Below are positions 25,277-33,936 of a stretch of 64,000 nt of DNA, piece after piece. Location: NCBI GenBank assembly GCA_002256115.1, contig NKIK01000023.1, positions 1-64,000 on the forward strand, written 5' to 3'. Origin of the DNA: Burkholderiales bacterium PBB3. Its GTDB lineage: Bacteria > Pseudomonadota > Gammaproteobacteria > Burkholderiales > Burkholderiaceae_C. The first letter of the stretch is position 1, and every line of letters begins with the position of its first letter. Below the pieces are notes generated by a model, which saw only the letters and a list, made by a program, of their open reading frames with translations, did not search any database and had not been told where the DNA came from. The translations under genes were made by a program, and so were the position numbers.

Positions 25277-27517
25277 ATGCCCGATGTCACCCCCAAAAGC
25301 CCGTCGCAAAAAGCGCTAGAAAAGCTGGGCCTGAAGCGCGATATCGACCTGGCCCTGCACCTGCCGCTGCGCTATGAGGACGAAACCCGCATCACCAAGC
25401 TGCGCGATGCCCGCGAAGGCGATACGGTGCAGATTGAGGCGGTGGTGACGAACTGCGAGGTGAGCTACCGCCCGCGTCGCCAATTGGTGGTGACGGTGGA
25501 CGATGGTTCTGACACCTGCACGCTGCGGTTTTTCAGCTTTTACCCATCGCAGCAAAAGGCTTTGGCTGAGGGCAATCGCATCCGTGCGCGGGGCGAGGTC
25601 AAAGGCGGATTTTTGGGCCGCACGATGTTGCACCCCGCATTCAAAACTGCGGGTGGCGAACTGCCCGCAGCGCTCACGCCCATCTACCCCACGGTGGCCG
25701 GTCTGCCCCAGCCCTATTTGCGCAAGGCGGTGTTGGCGGGGCTGGCGCGCGCCGATTTGTCTGACACCTTTGCACCTGGTGATCTGGAGACCTTAAACAA
25801 GGGAATCGGCCACCACCCTGTATGGACATTGCGCCAGGCGCTCTTGTTTTTGCACCACCCCACGCCCGATGTGTCGTTGGATACGCTCTCGGACCACACG
25901 CATCCGGCCTGGCAGCGCCTGAAGGCTGAAGAGCTGCTGGCCCAACAATTGAGTCAGTTGCAAAGCCGCCGCGAGCGTGCCGCGCTGCGCGCACCAGCGC
26001 TGGTGGAATTTAGCCCCCACGCTCCACCGCCAGGTGGCCCGGCGGGGAATAGTGGCGGAGTTAGCCTGCACACCCGCTTGCTGGCCGCCCTGCCGTTTGC
26101 GCTGACCGCTGCCCAGCAGCGCGTGTGCGCCGAGATTGCCCAAGACATGGCGCGTCGCGTGCCCATGCACCGCCTGCTGCAAGGCGATGTGGGCGCGGGC
26201 AAAACCGTGGTGGCGGCGCTGGCTGCGGCGATCTGCATGGACGCTGGTTGGCAATGCGCGCTGATGGCCCCCACCGAGATACTGGCCGAGCAGCACTTCC
26301 GCAAATTGCTGGGCTGGCTGGAGCCGCTGGGCATCACCACGGCATGGCTCACCGGCACCCAAAAAACCAAAGAGCGCCGCACCATGCTGGCGCTGATTGC
26401 CAGCGGCGAGGCCAAGCTGGTGGTGGGTACCCACGCGGTGATTCAAGACAAAGTGCACTTCAAGAATCTGGCCCTGGCCATCATTGACGAGCAGCACCGC
26501 TTTGGTGTCGCTCAGCGTTTGGCACTGCGCAAAAAAGTGACTGTGGCGGAGCACCTGCCTGCAGACCAGGGACACCGTGGAACCGGCTCTGCCGGGCCAC
26601 AGGGTGTCGCCCCCTTGAAGGGGGAGGCGGCTACACGCAGTGAGCCCGCAACGGGGGTGGAACCTCACCTACTGATGATGACGGCCACGCCGATTCCAAG
26701 AACACTTGCGATGAGCTACTACGCGGATCTGGATGTGTCCACGTTGGACGAGCTGCCACCGGGGCGCACACCCATCATTACCAAGGTGGTGAGTGACCAT
26801 CGGCGTGACGAAGTGATCGAACGCATCCGTGCCCAAATCGAACAGGGGCGGCAAATCTATTGGGTGTGCCCGCTGATTGAAGAGAGCGAAGCGCTGGACC
26901 TGACCAATGCCACGCAAACGCACGCCGACCTGGCCGAAGCCCTGCAAGGCACGCAGCGCAATGATGGTCAACCGGTGCTGATCGGCCTACTCCATTCCCG
27001 CATGCATGCAGATGACAAGAAGGCGGTGATGGCGGCATTCACCGCCGGGTTGATGTCGGTGCTGGTCAGCACGACGGTGATCGAAGTGGGCGTGGACGTG
27101 CCCAATGCCTCGCTGATGGTGATTGAGCATGCCGAGCGTTTTGGTCTGAGCCAATTGCACCAGCTGCGCGGCCGGGTCGGGCGCGGGGCGGCAGCTTCGG
27201 CTTGTGTTTTGCTCTACTCCACGGGCGATGCGCCGCGCCTGGGCGAGACCGCGCGCGAACGCCTGCGCGCCATGGCCGAGACCAATGACGGCTTTGAGAT
27301 CGCGCAGCGCGATCTTGAAATCCGTGGCCCCGGCGAATTCTTGGGCGCACGCCAGAGCGGGGCGGCTATGCTGCGCTTTGCGGACCTGGCTACCGACGGT
27401 GCGCTGTTGGAATGGGCCCGCGCAGAATCGAAGCGCATACTGGACGAACACCCGAACCTTGCGGCCAAGCATGTACAGCGTTGGCTGGGCGGGAAATCAG
27501 AGTTTCTAAAGGCATAA
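25277..27517 (+). CDS. recG: ATP-dependent DNA helicase RecG, with a repeat-derived insertion
   Basis: 746 residues from ATG 25277. RecG reverses stalled forks and processes Holliday junctions. The wedge domain is in about 1-190, then the helicase core: Walker A GDVGAGKTVVAALA, IIDEQHRFGV (DEQH in the Walker B position), TATPIPRTLAMSYYADLD, and QLRGRVGRG in motif VI. Between LRKKVTVAEHLP and PHLLMMTATP there is an extra stretch of roughly 40 residues rich in G/A/P/T (about 432-465), which is encoded by structured repeat copy C and is not part of ordinary RecG. It sits in a surface loop before motif III, so the enzyme may still work. Confidence 0.93.
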   Translation: MPDVTPKSPSQKALEKLGLKRDIDLALHLPLRYEDETRITKLRDAREGDTVQIEAVVTNCEVSYRPRRQLVVTVDDGSDTCTLRFFSFYPSQQKALAEGNRIRARGEVKGGFLGRTMLHPAFKTAGGELPAALTPIYPTVAGLPQPYLRKAVLAGLARADLSDTFAPGDLETLNKGIGHHPVWTLRQALLFLHHPTPDVSLDTLSDHTHPAWQRLKAEELLAQQLSQLQSRRERAALRAPALVEFSPHAPPPGGPAGNSGGVSLHTRLLAALPFALTAAQQRVCAEIAQDMARRVPMHRLLQGDVGAGKTVVAALAAAICMDAGWQCALMAPTEILAEQHFRKLLGWLEPLGITTAWLTGTQKTKERRTMLALIASGEAKLVVGTHAVIQDKVHFKNLALAIIDEQHRFGVAQRLALRKKVTVAEHLPADQGHRGTGSAGPQGVAPLKGEAATRSEPATGVEPHLLMMTATPIPRTLAMSYYADLDVSTLDELPPGRTPIITKVVSDHRRDEVIERIRAQIEQGRQIYWVCPLIEESEALDLTNATQTHADLAEALQGTQRNDGQPVLIGLLHSRMHADDKKAVMAAFTAGLMSVLVSTTVIEVGVDVPNASLMVIEHAERFGLSQLHQLRGRVGRGAAASACVLLYSTGDAPRLGETARERLRAMAETNDGFEIAQRDLEIRGPGEFLGARQSGAAMLRFADLATDGALLEWARAESKRILDEHPNLAAKHVQRWLGGKSEFLKA
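26571..26650 (+). repeat. structured repeat family 2, copy C (inside recG)
   Basis: Stem 1 is GACACC (26571-26576) with GGTGTC (26603-26608). Stem 2 is CCCCC-TTGAA-GGGGG (26610-26624), followed by AGGCGGCTACACGCAGTGAG. The order matches copies A and B, with a different but still complementary stem 1 and a longer loop containing GCCGGGCC. It is translated in frame as part of the RecG insertion. Confidence 0.65.
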
Positions 27518-27522
27518 ACCGT

Positions 27523-27681
27523 ATGGGATTCGCAGGATCGGGGGCGTTTATCTGGACTGTGCTTATGGTCGCGGCGGTGGCTGCCGCCCTGATCTATGGC
27601 TATATGGAATACCAGGTGCGCATGCTGCGCACCACGGCCACCAAAGTCAATGCGGGCCTGCTGTTTACTTCCCGATTTTGA
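27523..27681 (+). CDS. small single-pass membrane protein (52 aa)
   Basis: Starts at ATG 27523 (MGFAGSGAFIWTVLMV), 5 bp after the recG stop. It has one membrane segment (about residues 8-28) and a short basic tail (YQVRMLRTTATKVNAG). The stop overlaps the next start as TTGA. No family recognised. The organisation recG, small TM protein, larger protein suggests one transcript. Confidence 0.55.
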   Translation: MGFAGSGAFIWTVLMVAAVAAALIYGYMEYQVRMLRTTATKVNAGLLFTSRF

Positions 27682-28553
27682 CCGTCAGCACACGCAATGC
27701 CAGCCAGGAGGTGGTCATCAATGCGCCGCTGGCGCGCTATGCGGCGGACGCCAGTGGCGTGGACATGGCGCAGTTGCCTTGGCGCGAGCTGGCGGTGGCC
27801 TTGCCTGCCGTGGGTTTGGTGTGCCAGGTCACGCCCCACGCCTCTGACAAGGCCCATGCCGTGCAGCAGCCTGCTGACCGCTGCAGCATCCGTTTCCAGT
27901 CTGCCGATGCTGCCAAGCTGGAGTCCCTGGGCTTGCCCGCAGCCCCGGTGGCCGTGGTGGTGATTGACAGCGTGCCCTTGCCCGTGGCGCGTGCATTCCA
28001 GAGTTTTGCGGCGCAGATGGGGATGTGGGTGGAGCGTGTGGAACAGCGCGTGCAACTGGAGCGTGAAGCCGAGCAGCGCAAAAAAGAGGACGAGGCTGCT
28101 GCTGTGATCGCCGCCGAGGCGGCTGCACAAAAGGCGGCGGACAAGGCCGCCGGTAAAGCGGGGCAGTCCAAGGAAGACTACAGCCAACCCGTATCCGATG
28201 AGATTCGCCAAGAGCGTATCGACAAGCAAATTGCCGCCCTGCGCAAGACCGCCGGGTTCAAGGGCAGTAGTTCAGAATTTGGTGCCGACCCTGGCGGCAA
28301 ACTGCAGTGGTTTGTGGACTTGGACGGCACGGGGCGGGTGATTTTGCAATCAGGCAATCGCAGCTTTAACGGCAGCCTCAAGGGGGCCAAGATCACAGCC
28401 TTGACGGGTGAGCTGGAGGTGGGTGTGCGCGATGCGCTGTGGAGCGAGGATGAGTCCCAACTGTCCAACTTCAACATCATGGCGGGGACCAAGCCCGAGA
28501 TTCGTTTGGCCTGGAAAGAGCGCCTGGAGATTTTGATTCGCAGCTTGCGCTAA
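27678..28553 (+). CDS. hypothetical protein with coiled-coil middle region
   Basis: 291 residues from a TTG at 27678 that overlaps the previous stop (TTGA). Residues about 115-165 are Glu/Lys/Ala-rich and likely coiled coil (QLEREAEQRKKEDEAAAVIA). The C-terminal 90 residues form a compact globular piece (WFVDLDGTGRVILQSGNRSF, then KPEIRLAWKERLEILIRSL). No signal peptide is obvious, though a membrane partner is encoded just before it. No domain recognised. The start is tentative. Confidence 0.6.
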   Translation: MTVSTRNASQEVVINAPLARYAADASGVDMAQLPWRELAVALPAVGLVCQVTPHASDKAHAVQQPADRCSIRFQSADAAKLESLGLPAAPVAVVVIDSVPLPVARAFQSFAAQMGMWVERVEQRVQLEREAEQRKKEDEAAAVIAAEAAAQKAADKAAGKAGQSKEDYSQPVSDEIRQERIDKQIAALRKTAGFKGSSSEFGADPGGKLQWFVDLDGTGRVILQSGNRSFNGSLKGAKITALTGELEVGVRDALWSEDESQLSNFNIMAGTKPEIRLAWKERLEILIRSLR

Positions 28554-28588
28554 GCGGCTTGCCCAACCACCACCAAGCCCTATGACGG

Positions 28589-31444
28589 CTACAGCGGTGC
28601 GTGCTGGCTGGGCACAAACTGGTGGTACTGCGGATGGTCCACTTTATGCTGTGGCGCTTCCAGCGGAATCCGAACCGTGAAGCGCGTGCCCTCGCCGGGC
28701 TGGCTGTCGACACTGATCTCCCCACCAAACAGCGATGTGACGATGTTGTAGCTGATGGACATGCCCAAACCGCTGCCGCCCTGACCCATTTTGGTGGTGA
28801 AGAAGGGCTCAAAAATACGTTTCAAGTTCTCTTGCGCAATGCCCAGCCCGTCATCCGCAAACTCGATCTCCACATGCTGGGGTTTGATCAGCCGTGCGCT
28901 CAAGCGCATGGTGCCGCCGCGTCGGCCCTCAAAGGCATGCAAGAGCCCGTTGTTGATGAAGTTGGTGAGCACCTGGCCATAGGGACCGGGGTAGCCATCC
29001 AGCGTGATCGACTCCGGGATGTCGATCTCCAGCCGGTGCCCGGCCTTGCTGATACTGCGGTGCAGCGTGGCCACAATGTCTTGCGTGGTGCGTAGCAGCT
29101 CGTAGGGGCGGCGCTGTTCGGTAGCCCGGTCTACCGCCACTTGCTTGAAGCTTTGCACCAGCTCGGCAGCGGTTTGCAGGCCACGGGTGATGATGTCTAC
29201 GCCTTCGTGGGCAGAGGCAATGTACTCAGCCAGCGTGCTGCGCCGCAAGGTGTTGCCGGCCACGGCGTCTTGCAGCGCCACCGTCTTTTGCTGCAGGGCG
29301 CTGACGGTGAGCAGGCTATTGCCAATCGGCGTGTTCAGCTCATGCGCCACCCCGGCGACTAGCGCGCCTAGTGCGGCCAATTTTTCCTGCGCGACCAGTT
29401 GGTCTTTGGCATCGCGCAGGTGGGTGTAGGCCACCGAGTTGTCCAGCGCAATCGCGGTGTAGGCGCACAGCGTGCGAAAAATCAGACGTTCTTTTTCGGC
29501 GTAGGCATTGGCCTGGGGGGACTGGATGGTCATCACGCCCAGCACCCGGTCGCCAATACTCAGAGGCGCAAACAGCGCACTGCGGGTCTGAAGGGTGCCA
29601 GGGATCATGCTGGCCTCTAGCGCCGAGTCACACTCGTTGATCAACAGCTCGCGGTGCTCACGCACGCAGCGTGCTGAGAAGGAATTTTCACTGCTCAGCT
29701 CCACATGGTCGCCGGGCAGGCGCACGCCGTTTTCAATGTCATACACCGAGGTCAGCCCCAGGCCATCGGCATCCATCAGGTAAATCGCGAAGGTTGCAGC
29801 GTCTAACAGACCGTGCACGTGCTTTTCAATGGCCTCAAACACATGCGCCTGGTCGAGCTGCGAGGTGATCTCCTGGCCAATGGTGCCCAGCAATTCCAGC
29901 GTGTCACTGGTCTGTTGCAGCAAGGCTGCGCGCTTGGTTTCTGATTCGGCCTGGCGCCGGTGGTGCTCGGTTTCAGCGCGCACGCGCTCGGTTTCCATGC
30001 GCGTCTGAATGGCGGTGGCGCGGTTGGAGGCCTCCAGATTCAGCACGCCTTCGCGTGCCGCATTGGCGCGCACGGCGGTTTCATAGGCCTCGGTCATGCG
30101 GCCATTGCTGGCGTACTGCGCGGCCAACTCAAATAGCAACTCGCCGGGCAGCGTGTAGCCTGCAATGCGCTCGGCAGTGGCCATGGCCTGCTCCAGGCGC
30201 TCCAGGGCCAGCTTGGAATCTCCGCGCGTGGCATGGATGCGCGCCAGCAAGCGCAGCGCCCCCATTTGCGAGGCCTTGGCACCTTGTACTTCGGCTTGTT
30301 TCAGGGCGATCAGGCCTTCCAGCTCGGCCTCGGCGGCATTGCCCAATTTGAGCTGGGCATTGGCTATACCGATCTGGCCGCTGATACCCAAATCCGTTTG
30401 CGCCAGGCGGGTGGCACGCTCGGACAGTTGTCGAAAAAAGCCCAGTGCCGCGTCGTATTCACCGCGGTCAAAGGCCAGGTCGCCCAAAGCACCCAAAATG
30501 GCCGCAAAATTACGCGAGTTGCGCAGCGGCGCGTAGACCTCCATGGCCTCCGCCAGGACCAATTGCGCCTCGTCCAGCCGCCCCATCACGCGCAAGGTTT
30601 CGCCCATTTGGCGCAGGCAAGGGCCCAAAGCGGCCGCCCAACCGGTGGGGCGCGCCAGCTCCAGCCCGCGCTGCAGCCAGGCCAGCGTGGCGTCGTGGTC
30701 GTTCAGCGTCATATAGGTGTTGCCTGCGTTCACGGCAATGATCACCGCCGTCAGCACTTGGCCGGTATTGCAGGCGGCCTCAAAAGCATGGTCAAACCGG
30801 TCCAGCGCCCGCCCGAACTGGCCCGAGTTGTAGTCCCGCGTGCCCAGGTAGGTGTAGATGGCGGTGCCCACCGTGGCGTGGTAACCACTGGGGTCTTGCG
30901 GGAAGCGCGGCCCCCACACCGCGTCGCACTGGCGCACATCGCGCAGGGCGGCGTAGCGGGCTTGGTTGGCCTCCAGAAAATCAACGCGCTCCGGGTCTTG
31001 GGCCAGGCGTGCCTGGGCTACGGCCGCAGCCAGCGCCGCATCGCGTTGGGGCAAATCACCGGTGCTGGAATGGATGGCCGCAAGAATCACATAGGCGTCG
31101 CCCATGCCGCTGGCGTCGTTGAGTTCGCCAAAGACCGCCATGGCGCTGTGAACGGACTCGGTGGCCTGCACAAAATGGGACCTGAGCCATTGGCATTCGG
31201 CGTCCACCAGGCTCAGGCGCGCCGCCAGTTGGCGGTGCAGGGGCAAGTCGGGGTCGGTATCGGTATGGGGCGCAGCCAGTTGACTGCGGGCCGCCTGGGC
31301 CAGTGCCAGGGCCTGGGCTGGGTCGCTTTGGCGCAGGTACCAGGCCAGCGTCACCTGGCGCAGCAGGCCTCCATGCGCAGGGCATGGCGATGCAATGCCG
31401 GCAGTTAGCTTGGCAACTACGTCGTTAAGCTCAAAAAGGCGCAT
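28589..31444 (-). CDS. TPR-GAF sensor histidine kinase
   Basis: 951 residues, no transmembrane segment, so a cytosolic kinase. Residues about 1-470 are helical repeats of the TPR type; about 475-515 is a coiled coil rich in Glu/Arg (RMETERVRAETEHHRRQAES); about 520-690 is a GAF domain. The HisKA H-box has His701 in GVAHELNTPIGNS. The HATPase_c domain follows: N-box LTNFINNGLLHAF, G1 DDGLGI, and GGSGLGMSISYNIV. No response regulator is adjacent; the divergent neighbour is oxyR. The GAF ligand and output partner are unknown. Confidence 0.88.
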   Translation of the reverse strand: MRLFELNDVVAKLTAGIASPCPAHGGLLRQVTLAWYLRQSDPAQALALAQAARSQLAAPHTDTDPDLPLHRQLAARLSLVDAECQWLRSHFVQATESVHSAMAVFGELNDASGMGDAYVILAAIHSSTGDLPQRDAALAAAVAQARLAQDPERVDFLEANQARYAALRDVRQCDAVWGPRFPQDPSGYHATVGTAIYTYLGTRDYNSGQFGRALDRFDHAFEAACNTGQVLTAVIIAVNAGNTYMTLNDHDATLAWLQRGLELARPTGWAAALGPCLRQMGETLRVMGRLDEAQLVLAEAMEVYAPLRNSRNFAAILGALGDLAFDRGEYDAALGFFRQLSERATRLAQTDLGISGQIGIANAQLKLGNAAEAELEGLIALKQAEVQGAKASQMGALRLLARIHATRGDSKLALERLEQAMATAERIAGYTLPGELLFELAAQYASNGRMTEAYETAVRANAAREGVLNLEASNRATAIQTRMETERVRAETEHHRRQAESETKRAALLQQTSDTLELLGTIGQEITSQLDQAHVFEAIEKHVHGLLDAATFAIYLMDADGLGLTSVYDIENGVRLPGDHVELSSENSFSARCVREHRELLINECDSALEASMIPGTLQTRSALFAPLSIGDRVLGVMTIQSPQANAYAEKERLIFRTLCAYTAIALDNSVAYTHLRDAKDQLVAQEKLAALGALVAGVAHELNTPIGNSLLTVSALQQKTVALQDAVAGNTLRRSTLAEYIASAHEGVDIITRGLQTAAELVQSFKQVAVDRATEQRRPYELLRTTQDIVATLHRSISKAGHRLEIDIPESITLDGYPGPYGQVLTNFINNGLLHAFEGRRGGTMRLSARLIKPQHVEIEFADDGLGIAQENLKRIFEPFFTTKMGQGGSGLGMSISYNIVTSLFGGEISVDSQPGEGTRFTVRIPLEAPQHKVDHPQYHQFVPSQHAPL

Positions 31445-31519
31445 GGCGGGTGTGGGGTTGTTTTTCAGTATAACGGCGCGCTTCAGTTTTCAGGGGCCGT
31501 TGGCGGCACAATGCCTGCT

Positions 31520-32479
31520 ATGACGCTGACCGAACTCAAGTACATCGTGGCCGTAGCGCGGGAACGCCACTTTGGCAAAGCCGCCGAGGCCTGCTTTGTG
31601 TCCCAACCCACGCTGTCGGTGGCGGTTAAAAAGCTCGAAGAAGAGCTGGATGTCAAGCTGTTTGAGCGCAGCGCCAACGAGGTGTCGGTCACCCGGCTGG
31701 GTGAAGAGATCGTGCGCCAGGCCCAAAGCGTGCTGGAGCAGGCCGCAAGCATCAAAGACATCGCCAAGCGCGGCAAAGACCCTTTGGCGGGCGCGCTGCG
31801 TTTGGGTGTGATTTACACCATTGCGCCGTATTTGCTGCCCGACCTGGTGAGGCAGGTGATCCAGCGCACGCCACAAATGCCGCTGGTGTTGCAAGAAAAC
31901 TTCACGGTAAAGCTGATGGAAATGTTGCGCACCGGAGAAATCGACTGCGCCATTCTGGCCGAGCCTTTTCCTGAAACGGGTTTGGCAGTCGCGCAACTCT
32001 ATGACGAGCCCTTTTATGCGGCCGTTCCTGTGTCACACCCCTTGGCCCAGCTAGAAGTGGTGTCGTCCGACGCGTTGCGCAATGAGACCATGTTGTTATT
32101 GGGCAATGGCCATTGCTTTAGAGACCATGTGTTGGAGGTATGCCCCGAGTTCGCCCGCTTTGCCAGTGATGCAGAGGGCATCCGCCGGAGCTTTGAAGGA
32201 TCGTCACTAGAGACCATCAAACACATGGTGGCTGCGGGCATGGGCATCACGCTGGTACCCGGCCTGAGTGTGCCCAAGGAGGCGCTCACCGGCCAGGTGG
32301 GCCGCCAAACCGACCCCTATATCAAGTACATCGCCATCCAGGACGGCCCCCAGCATGCGCCACCCACACGGCGGGTGGTTTTGGTGTGGCGGCGCAGTTT
32401 CACGCGCTACGAGGCTATTGCGGCATTGCGCAATGCCATTTACGCCTGTGCGCTGCCCGGCGTGACCCGTTTGTCTTGA
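31520..32479 (+). CDS. oxyR: OxyR hydrogen-peroxide-responsive LysR regulator
   Basis: 319 residues from ATG 31520 (MTLTELKYIVAVARERHFG). With this start the two redox cysteines fall at Cys199 (GHCFRDH) and Cys208 (EVCPEF), identical to E. coli numbering, which supports both the start and the identity. OxyR forms a disulfide between them when oxidised by H2O2 and activates catalase, peroxiredoxin and related genes. HTH about residues 18-60 (KAAEACFVSQPTLSVAVKKL). No catalase gene is adjacent; the sensor kinase lies divergently upstream. Confidence 0.95.
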   Translation: MTLTELKYIVAVARERHFGKAAEACFVSQPTLSVAVKKLEEELDVKLFERSANEVSVTRLGEEIVRQAQSVLEQAASIKDIAKRGKDPLAGALRLGVIYTIAPYLLPDLVRQVIQRTPQMPLVLQENFTVKLMEMLRTGEIDCAILAEPFPETGLAVAQLYDEPFYAAVPVSHPLAQLEVVSSDALRNETMLLLGNGHCFRDHVLEVCPEFARFASDAEGIRRSFEGSSLETIKHMVAAGMGITLVPGLSVPKEALTGQVGRQTDPYIKYIAIQDGPQHAPPTRRVVLVWRRSFTRYEAIAALRNAIYACALPGVTRLS

Positions 32480-32543
32480 TTTTGACCCTTTTAGCCCGTT
32501 CAGGCCGTGGATAGTGCGGGAGCAGCTCCTAAAAAATAGCAAT
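32478..32543 (+). repeat. dispersed repeat family 1, copy 5 (oxyR - ubiA gap)
   Basis: Best-conserved full copy: AGCCCGTTCAGGCCGTGGAT, then AGTGCGGGAGCAGCTCCTAA and AAAATAGCAAT. It begins at the oxyR stop and ends 2 bp before the ubiA start, filling the whole gap. Confidence 0.88.
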
Positions 32544-32544
32544 C

Positions 32545-33426
32545 GTGTTGGAAAAATTACGCCTCTACCTTGATCTGATCCGCTGGGATCGCCCTGCCGG
32601 CTGGCTACTGCTGCTGTGGCCGACGCTGAGCGCGCTCTGGTTGGCCGCCGGTGGATTCCCCGGCTGGCATTTGCTCTTGGTGTTCACGCTGGGCACGGTG
32701 CTGATGCGCAGCGCGGGTTGCTGTATCAATGATGTGGCCGACCGCGAATTCGACAAACACGTCAAGCGCACCGCCAACCGCCCGGTGACCAGCGGGCGTG
32801 TGGCACCCCGCGAGGCGCTGCTGGTGGGTGCCGTGCTGGCGTTGGCGGCATTTGCCCTGGTGTTGACCACCAATCTGGCCACGGTGGTGTGGTCCTTTGC
32901 CGCGCTGGCGATCACGCTGGTGTATCCCTATGCCAAACGCTATGTAGCCATGCCCCAGGCGGTGCTGGGCGTGGCCTTTAGCTTTGGCATTCCGCTGGCT
33001 TTTACGGCGGTGCCGGGCGGCTCCGCCTGGTCTTGGAGCGCGCCTTGGCCCGCCGTGCCGGGCGTGGCGTGGCTTTTGATGTTGGGTAATCTGGCTTGGG
33101 TCTTGGCCTATGACACCGAATACGCCATGGTGGACCGGGACGACGATCTGCGCATTGGCATTCGCACCTCCGCCATCACGCTGGGCCGTTGGGATGTGGT
33201 CGCCGTGCTGTTCTTTTATGGCCTGCACTTGGCCGTCTGGGTGGCTGTGCTGCTACCGGCGCTGGCCAAACCCTGGTGGTGGCTGGGCTGGGCTGTGGCC
33301 CTGGCCCAGGTGGTGTGGCATGCCAGTTTGATACGGGGCCGTTCGCGCGAAGGCTGTTTTAGGGCATTTAGGGCCAACCACTGGGTGGGTTGTGCGCTGT
33401 TTGTGGGCATCGTGCTTTCTATGTAA
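32545..33426 (+). CDS. ubiA: 4-hydroxybenzoate polyprenyltransferase
   Basis: 293 residues. UbiA attaches the polyprenyl chain to 4-hydroxybenzoate in ubiquinone synthesis at the inner membrane. Both Asp-rich motifs are present: [20 protein letters not shown] (about residues 66-85) and [17 protein letters not shown]. About eight hydrophobic segments are seen. The predicted start is GTG 32545, immediately after a repeat copy; no clear Shine-Dalgarno is visible, so expression may depend on read-through from oxyR or on a weak leader. Confidence 0.93.
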   Translation: MLEKLRLYLDLIRWDRPAGWLLLLWPTLSALWLAAGGFPGWHLLLVFTLGTVLMRSAGCCINDVADREFDKHVKRTANRPVTSGRVAPREALLVGAVLALAAFALVLTTNLATVVWSFAALAITLVYPYAKRYVAMPQAVLGVAFSFGIPLAFTAVPGGSAWSWSAPWPAVPGVAWLLMLGNLAWVLAYDTEYAMVDRDDDLRIGIRTSAITLGRWDVVAVLFFYGLHLAVWVAVLLPALAKPWWWLGWAVALAQVVWHASLIRGRSREGCFRAFRANHWVGCALFVGIVLSM

Positions 33427-33447
33427 AAAGCCCGCATTGCGCGGGCT
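33425..33447 (-). terminator. intrinsic terminator for the PsiF-like gene
   Basis: Read on the minus strand: stem AGCCCGC, loop GCAAT, GCGGGCT, then TTTTAC. The stem is perfect (33429-33447). It lies just downstream of the minus-strand gene at 33483-33785 and at the end of ubiA, so it may work in both directions, though the T-run is on the minus strand. Confidence 0.75.
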
Positions 33448-33482
33448 CTTGACGGCTGGGTAGCCCGAGGCTACAAGCCCGT

Positions 33483-33785
33483 TCAGGCGGGTTTCGCGTC
33501 TGCCATGCACTTCTTGACGTGTGCGTTCTTGGCTGCGCCGTGCAGCTTCTTGTCGGCTGCCGATTTCTCGCAGGCGGGGCTGGTGGCAGCGGCGGCTGCA
33601 GGGGCATCGGCCTTCATGCACTCATCGCGTTTCTTTTTGTACTCGTCACCCTTGAGGCCTTTGGCTTCAGAGCTGCAGGTGGCCAGCTTGCTTTTTGCGC
33701 CCGCCGCAGCTTTGTCGTCGGCAGCGTGTGCGCCACCCACGGTCAACGCTAAGCCCAAGGCCATGAAAGAGATCAGTTTTTTCAT
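33483..33785 (-). CDS. PsiF repeat family exported protein
   Basis: 100 residues from ATG 33785 (MKKLISFMALGLALTVGG), with AGGA about 9 nt upstream. The signal peptide ends GGAHAA. Two PsiF-type repeats are visible, each with a Cys and Lys-rich segment (CSSEAKGLKGDEYKKKRDEC; then CEKSAADKKLHGAAKNAHVK). PsiF was named for phosphate-starvation induction in E. coli; its role is unknown. A near-perfect 23-bp palindrome sits about 65 bp upstream of the start and could be its operator. Confidence 0.82.
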   Translation of the reverse strand: MKKLISFMALGLALTVGGAHAADDKAAAGAKSKLATCSSEAKGLKGDEYKKKRDECMKADAPAAAAATSPACEKSAADKKLHGAAKNAHVKKCMADAKPA

Positions 33786-33848
33786 CAGTCGTCCTATCAA
33801 AAATGGCAGCGCGGCCGCCGTTACAAGAAAAGCCCTAGTCCAATGAAG

Positions 33849-33871
33849 CATATACCGAAATTCGGAATATG
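33849..33871. promoter_or_regulatory. 23-bp near-perfect palindrome between psiF-like gene and argS
   Basis: CATATACCGAA (33849-33859), centre A, TTCGGAATATG (33861-33871); 10 of 11 positions pair. It lies in the 151-bp divergent gap, 64 bp upstream of the PsiF-like ATG and 66 bp before argS. Its symmetry suggests a dimeric regulator site. I do not see an obvious Pho box nearby. Confidence 0.45.
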
Positions 33872-33936
33872 TGCCCGATTGCAGGCCTGCGATGGCCCGT
33901 TTTAAGCCGCTACGGCCCGGCCCGTAAAATCGCGGC

